A DNA stretch of 64,000 nt, from NCBI GenBank assembly GCA_017960475.1, contig JAGCZH010000008.1, forward strand, positions 1 through 64,000. The letters run 5' to 3'. Origin of the DNA: Bacteroidales bacterium (GTDB lineage Bacteria > Bacteroidota > Bacteroidia > Bacteroidales > P3). Made by a program: the position numbers and the translations under genes. Below are positions 61,836 through 64,000 of this stretch, piece by piece. The notes beneath the pieces were generated by a model. The model had not been told where the DNA came from and ran no database searches. It saw nothing but the letters and a program-made list of their open reading frames with translations. The number at the start of each line of letters is the position of its first letter. Within the stretch, counting starts at the first letter, position 1.

Positions 61836-62152
61836 ACAAAAAGGGACATCCCAAGAGTCCCCAACGGGGACGGTATATATTAGCCGTAGGCATCAGGCCA
61901 CGGATTTGAAACAAAATAATCTGAGCCCTGAAGGGGCGACATACTGACTATCTGTTCTGTGCCGCCCCTTCAGGGCTCAGTGTTTCTGTCATCTTTGTAC
62001 CATGGGCTCACGCCCACGACTGTATTATGTCACCCTTACAGGGTTTTAGCCTCAGCCCACGCAGACAGCATCTCAGTCGGGTTCACACCCACGACTTTTT
62101 TCGTCTTTTGTGGCGTTTGAAATATCCTTGTGTTTATTCTCGCGGAGATGCA
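61836..62152. other. Intergenic region with dispersed repeat
   Basis: Between the H1-like gene (+) and nadD (-), convergent. It carries the second full copy of the palindromic repeat (61924-62047) and a partial piece around 62082-62098 (GGTTCACACCCACGAC). No gene is supported here. Confidence 0.75.
61924..62047. repeat. Dispersed palindromic repeat, copy 2
   Basis: Arms AGCCCTGAAGGGGCG (61924-61938) and 61963-61977 pair perfectly over 15 bp. They are followed by TGGGCTCACGCCCACGACTG and a third arm-like CCTTACAGGG. It matches copy 1 at 51423-51545 in order and spacing, with scattered substitutions. Confidence 0.85.
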
Positions 62153-62731
62153 CTATTTCTCATAGAAATGCATCTCTGTCAGATATTGGAACACCGGTTC
62201 TGTAAGCATATATTTGGGTGAATGACCTTGAGCTATCATACTACGTATGTAGCTCGACGAGATATCCATCATCGGCACATCCACAATATGCACATGAGGA
62301 TGGTCGGCAAGATCACCAAGCTCGCTCCCTGGTCTTGGATAGACAAAGAGGTCATAATGTTCAAGGATGTATTCATAGTTGCGCCAACGGCGGAAATTCT
62401 CCAAATTGTCGCCACCCATTATTATCGAGAAACGTTTGTCAGGATATTTGTCCGCCAGATGTGCCAAAGTCACCACGGTATAGCTTGGTATTGGCAAGTG
62501 CATCTCGACATCGCTGGCGCGCATATTGTAATTATCCTCTATGGCCACACGCACCATCTGAAGCCTGTGGTGATCGGCGAGCAGGGTCTTGCGTTCCTTA
62601 AAGGGATTCTGTGGAGACACAACAAACCACACCTCATCGAGGTCTGTCAACTCAAGCATGGAGTTGGCAACAATGAGATGGCCCACATGTATTGGGTTGA
62701 AGGAGCCGAAAAAGAGACCCACATTTTTCAT
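62153..62731 (-). CDS. nadD: Nicotinate-nucleotide adenylyltransferase
   Basis: Makes deamido-NAD from nicotinate mononucleotide and ATP. The 192-residue protein has GLFFGSFNPIHVGHLIVA (about 5-22) with the HxGH nucleotidyltransferase motif and the C-terminal ISSSYIRSMIAQG, the ISSTxIR signature. ATG 62731. It ends near the dispersed repeat and follows the 62754-63350 gene by 22 bp on the same strand, so they are likely cotranscribed. Confidence 0.96.
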   Translation of the reverse strand: MKNVGLFFGSFNPIHVGHLIVANSMLELTDLDEVWFVVSPQNPFKERKTLLADHHRLQMVRVAIEDNYNMRASDVEMHLPIPSYTVVTLAHLADKYPDKRFSIIMGGDNLENFRRWRNYEYILEHYDLFVYPRPGSELGDLADHPHVHIVDVPMMDISSSYIRSMIAQGHSPKYMLTEPVFQYLTEMHFYEK

Positions 62732-62753
62732 CTACAACACGGCGTAGTGTAGA

Positions 62754-63350
62754 TTAATAGTATTTGTACTTAGAGATGATGCCGATATGGCGAAGCTTGT
62801 TGCCACGGAAAGTGTAAATCTCGCCCACCTCACCGGCTCCACTGATGACTTTGAGAACAGCGATGTCGGCGACGTATGATTTGGGAAAACGTTTGAAGAC
62901 AACACGGAACACATCCTCTTTGCTCATTCCCACATGGACACCATTGTCAAGCTTAACCTCAGGGTCGGTGATCTTACCCGCAATCATCTCGACACGTCCT
63001 GTGGTTATGCTGCGATACATGTCAAGATAGCTGTCGTCAAGTCGACGCAAGGTGTTTACCGACACCGACATAGAGTCATAGTAATTCTTATAGCCCACCT
63101 CGCGATACCATTGCAGTTGAGTGTTGGTGATATATTGCTCGACATTCTCCCATTTACCTATAGGATAAATGACGAAGTCAGTCAAAGAGTAAACTATCAT
63201 GGTATCCGCCAGAACTTTGACATCTTTGACCATATATTCCGGCTTAGCATAAGTCAACATACGCATGGCCTTGGCTCGTGAGCTAATCTCCTGGGCTTGA
63301 AGCGTCAGCATTGAAGAGAAAACTATCAGGGCAAGAGCTATTTTTTTCAT
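62754..63350 (-). CDS. Secreted protein of unknown function
   Basis: A 198-residue protein with a signal peptide (1-19, ends LQAQ). The C-terminal half (VHVGMSKEDVFRVVFKRFPKSY, then IYTFRGNKLRHIGI) vaguely recalls SmpA/OmlA-like folds, where a G-S-xx-V turn precedes a helix, but this is weak. It is encoded just upstream of nadD. Role unknown. Confidence 0.7.
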   Translation of the reverse strand: MKKIALALIVFSSMLTLQAQEISSRAKAMRMLTYAKPEYMVKDVKVLADTMIVYSLTDFVIYPIGKWENVEQYITNTQLQWYREVGYKNYYDSMSVSVNTLRRLDDSYLDMYRSITTGRVEMIAGKITDPEVKLDNGVHVGMSKEDVFRVVFKRFPKSYVADIAVLKVISGAGEVGEIYTFRGNKLRHIGIISKYKYY

Positions 63351-63511
63351 GATGTGCTAAATAATATTATTCTCTTTAACGAAGAGTAAGCCATTTTATT
63401 ATAAACACCAGAAAAAAAATTAGCTAATGAAAAAAAACAAATAGAAAAATTGCTTCTTTTGTTCATCTCTGTGAGTCAACTTTTTTCAGGGGAATACACA
63501 TTATCAGAAGT

Positions 63512-63539
63512 TTTGTTTCCGTTTTTTTTCGTAAATTTG
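63512..63539 (+). promoter_or_regulatory. tex promoter
   Basis: TTTG (63512-63515), 16-bp spacer, TAAATTTG (63532-63539), 58 bp before the tex ATG. The spacer is shorter than the usual 19 bp. Confidence 0.55.
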
Positions 63540-63597
63540 TAATCTCAAATACAAACCCTCATCCAACTCAACTAAATATTTATCAACACAAAAGGCA

Positions 63598-64000
63598 ATG
63601 GATTACGCTTCCGTCATCGCTCAACAGCTGAACATTGGCACTCGACAAGTGCAAAAAACCATAGAGCTCCTCGAACAGGGGGCCACTGTGCCCTTCGTGG
63701 CACGCTATCGCAAAGAAGTCACCGGCAACCTCAACGAGGTACAGATCGCCGCCATTCGCGACATATTGCTGAAACTGAAAGAGATTGACAAACGCCGCGA
63801 GGCAATAATGCAAAGCATTGACGAGCAGGGCAAGATGACCGACGAGCTTAAAGCTCAGCTGCTTAATGCCATGACGATGACAGAACTCGAGGATCTGTAT
63901 CTGCCCTATAAGCCCAAACGCAAAACACGTGCCAGCATGGCCGTAGAGCGTGGCCTCGCTCCTTTAGCAGAAGCTTTGCTCAAGCAATATCAATGCGATG
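63598..64000 (+). CDS. tex: Transcription accessory protein Tex, 3' truncated
   Basis: The frame opens at ATG 63598 and runs off the window after 134 codons. The visible part is the conserved Tex N-terminal domain (IAQQLNIGTRQVQKTIELLE, ATVPFVARYRKEVTGNLNEV, LEDLYLPYKPKRKTRA). The full protein should add a YqgF-like nuclease fold, helix-hairpin-helix and C-terminal S1 domain, which bind RNA and the transcription complex. Those parts lie beyond the window. Confidence 0.95.
   Translation, partial: MDYASVIAQQLNIGTRQVQKTIELLEQGATVPFVARYRKEVTGNLNEVQIAAIRDILLKLKEIDKRREAIMQSIDEQGKMTDELKAQLLNAMTMTELEDLYLPYKPKRKTRASMAVERGLAPLAEALLKQYQCD

Noticed and set aside
62027-62221. 64-residue frame containing SPLQGFSLSPRRQH
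   Set aside because: It lies in the dispersed repeat and the end of nadD; such frames arise from this repeat and are not genes.

Overview
The window is chromosomal DNA of a Bacteroidota bacterium, most likely order Bacteroidales. Supporting signs are a type IX secretion (type B) C-terminal sorting domain, TonB-dependent receptors with carboxypeptidase-like N-terminal domains, an Rpb6-like omega subunit between bamD and coaBC, many lipoproteins, few Shine-Dalgarno sites, and repeated matches to the Bacteroidota promoter TTTG-N19-TAnnTTTG. No phage, integrase, transposase gene or CRISPR array was seen.

Layout. 1-2.5 kb: end of a large repeat-containing secreted protein. 2.5-8.9 kb (minus): guaA, a LysM/receptor-like fusion protein, lpxC and lpxA. 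9.0-16.8 kb (plus): bamD, rpoZ-like omega, coaBC, a lytic transglycosylase, uvrA and a DUF819 membrane protein. 16.8-29.8 kb (minus): a hotdog thioesterase, a two-component system, a YqeY-like protein, tRNA-Phe, lspA, a DUF3109 protein, a membrane-anchored S8-type peptidase, a 2-hydroxyacid dehydrogenase, a DUF4249 lipoprotein with its TonB-dependent receptor, a voltage-gated-type cation channel and an M16 peptidase. 30.1-32.8 kb: an outer-membrane beta-barrel protein with a Gly/Pro-rich N-terminus. 32.8-34.0 kb: tRNA-Gln and structured non-coding DNA. 34.0-39.1 kb (minus): ogt, a C69 dipeptidase, a GH29 fucosidase and ornithine aminotransferase. 39.5-41.6 kb: a fused double-ATPase ABC protein and a DksA-like protein. 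41.9-52.0 kb: a looser region of secreted proteins and small lipoproteins, with dsbD, tRNA-Leu, initiator tRNA plus a decayed tRNA-like copy, a DUF4160/DUF2442 pair and a PHP phosphatase. 52.2-57.1 kb (minus): mutS2, an omega-amidase, an LRR protein and ribF. 57.2-61.8 kb (plus): rpsP, rimM, parE and a protein with a histone-H1-like tail. 61.9-64 kb: a dispersed palindromic repeat, nadD, a secreted protein and the start of tex.

How the genes fit together. Much of the window serves the envelope: lipid A synthesis (lpxA, lpxC), outer-membrane protein assembly (bamD), lipoprotein maturation (lspA), murein turnover (LysM protein, lytic transglycosylase), periplasmic thiol reduction (dsbD) and nutrient uptake or degradation (TonB-dependent receptor/DUF4249, M16, C69, GH29, ABC ATPase). 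The rest is housekeeping. No convincing new multi-gene defence or metabolic system was found. The most unusual items are the decayed initiator-tRNA copy, the apparently leaderless bamD promoter, the paired Cys-rich micro-lipoproteins, the S8 peptidase fused to a YVDLGLPSGTLW domain, the unfused lpxC, the orphan terminator/structured region around 32.8-33.5 kb, and the H1-like tail protein beside parE. All family assignments come from reading motifs by eye; no database search was run.
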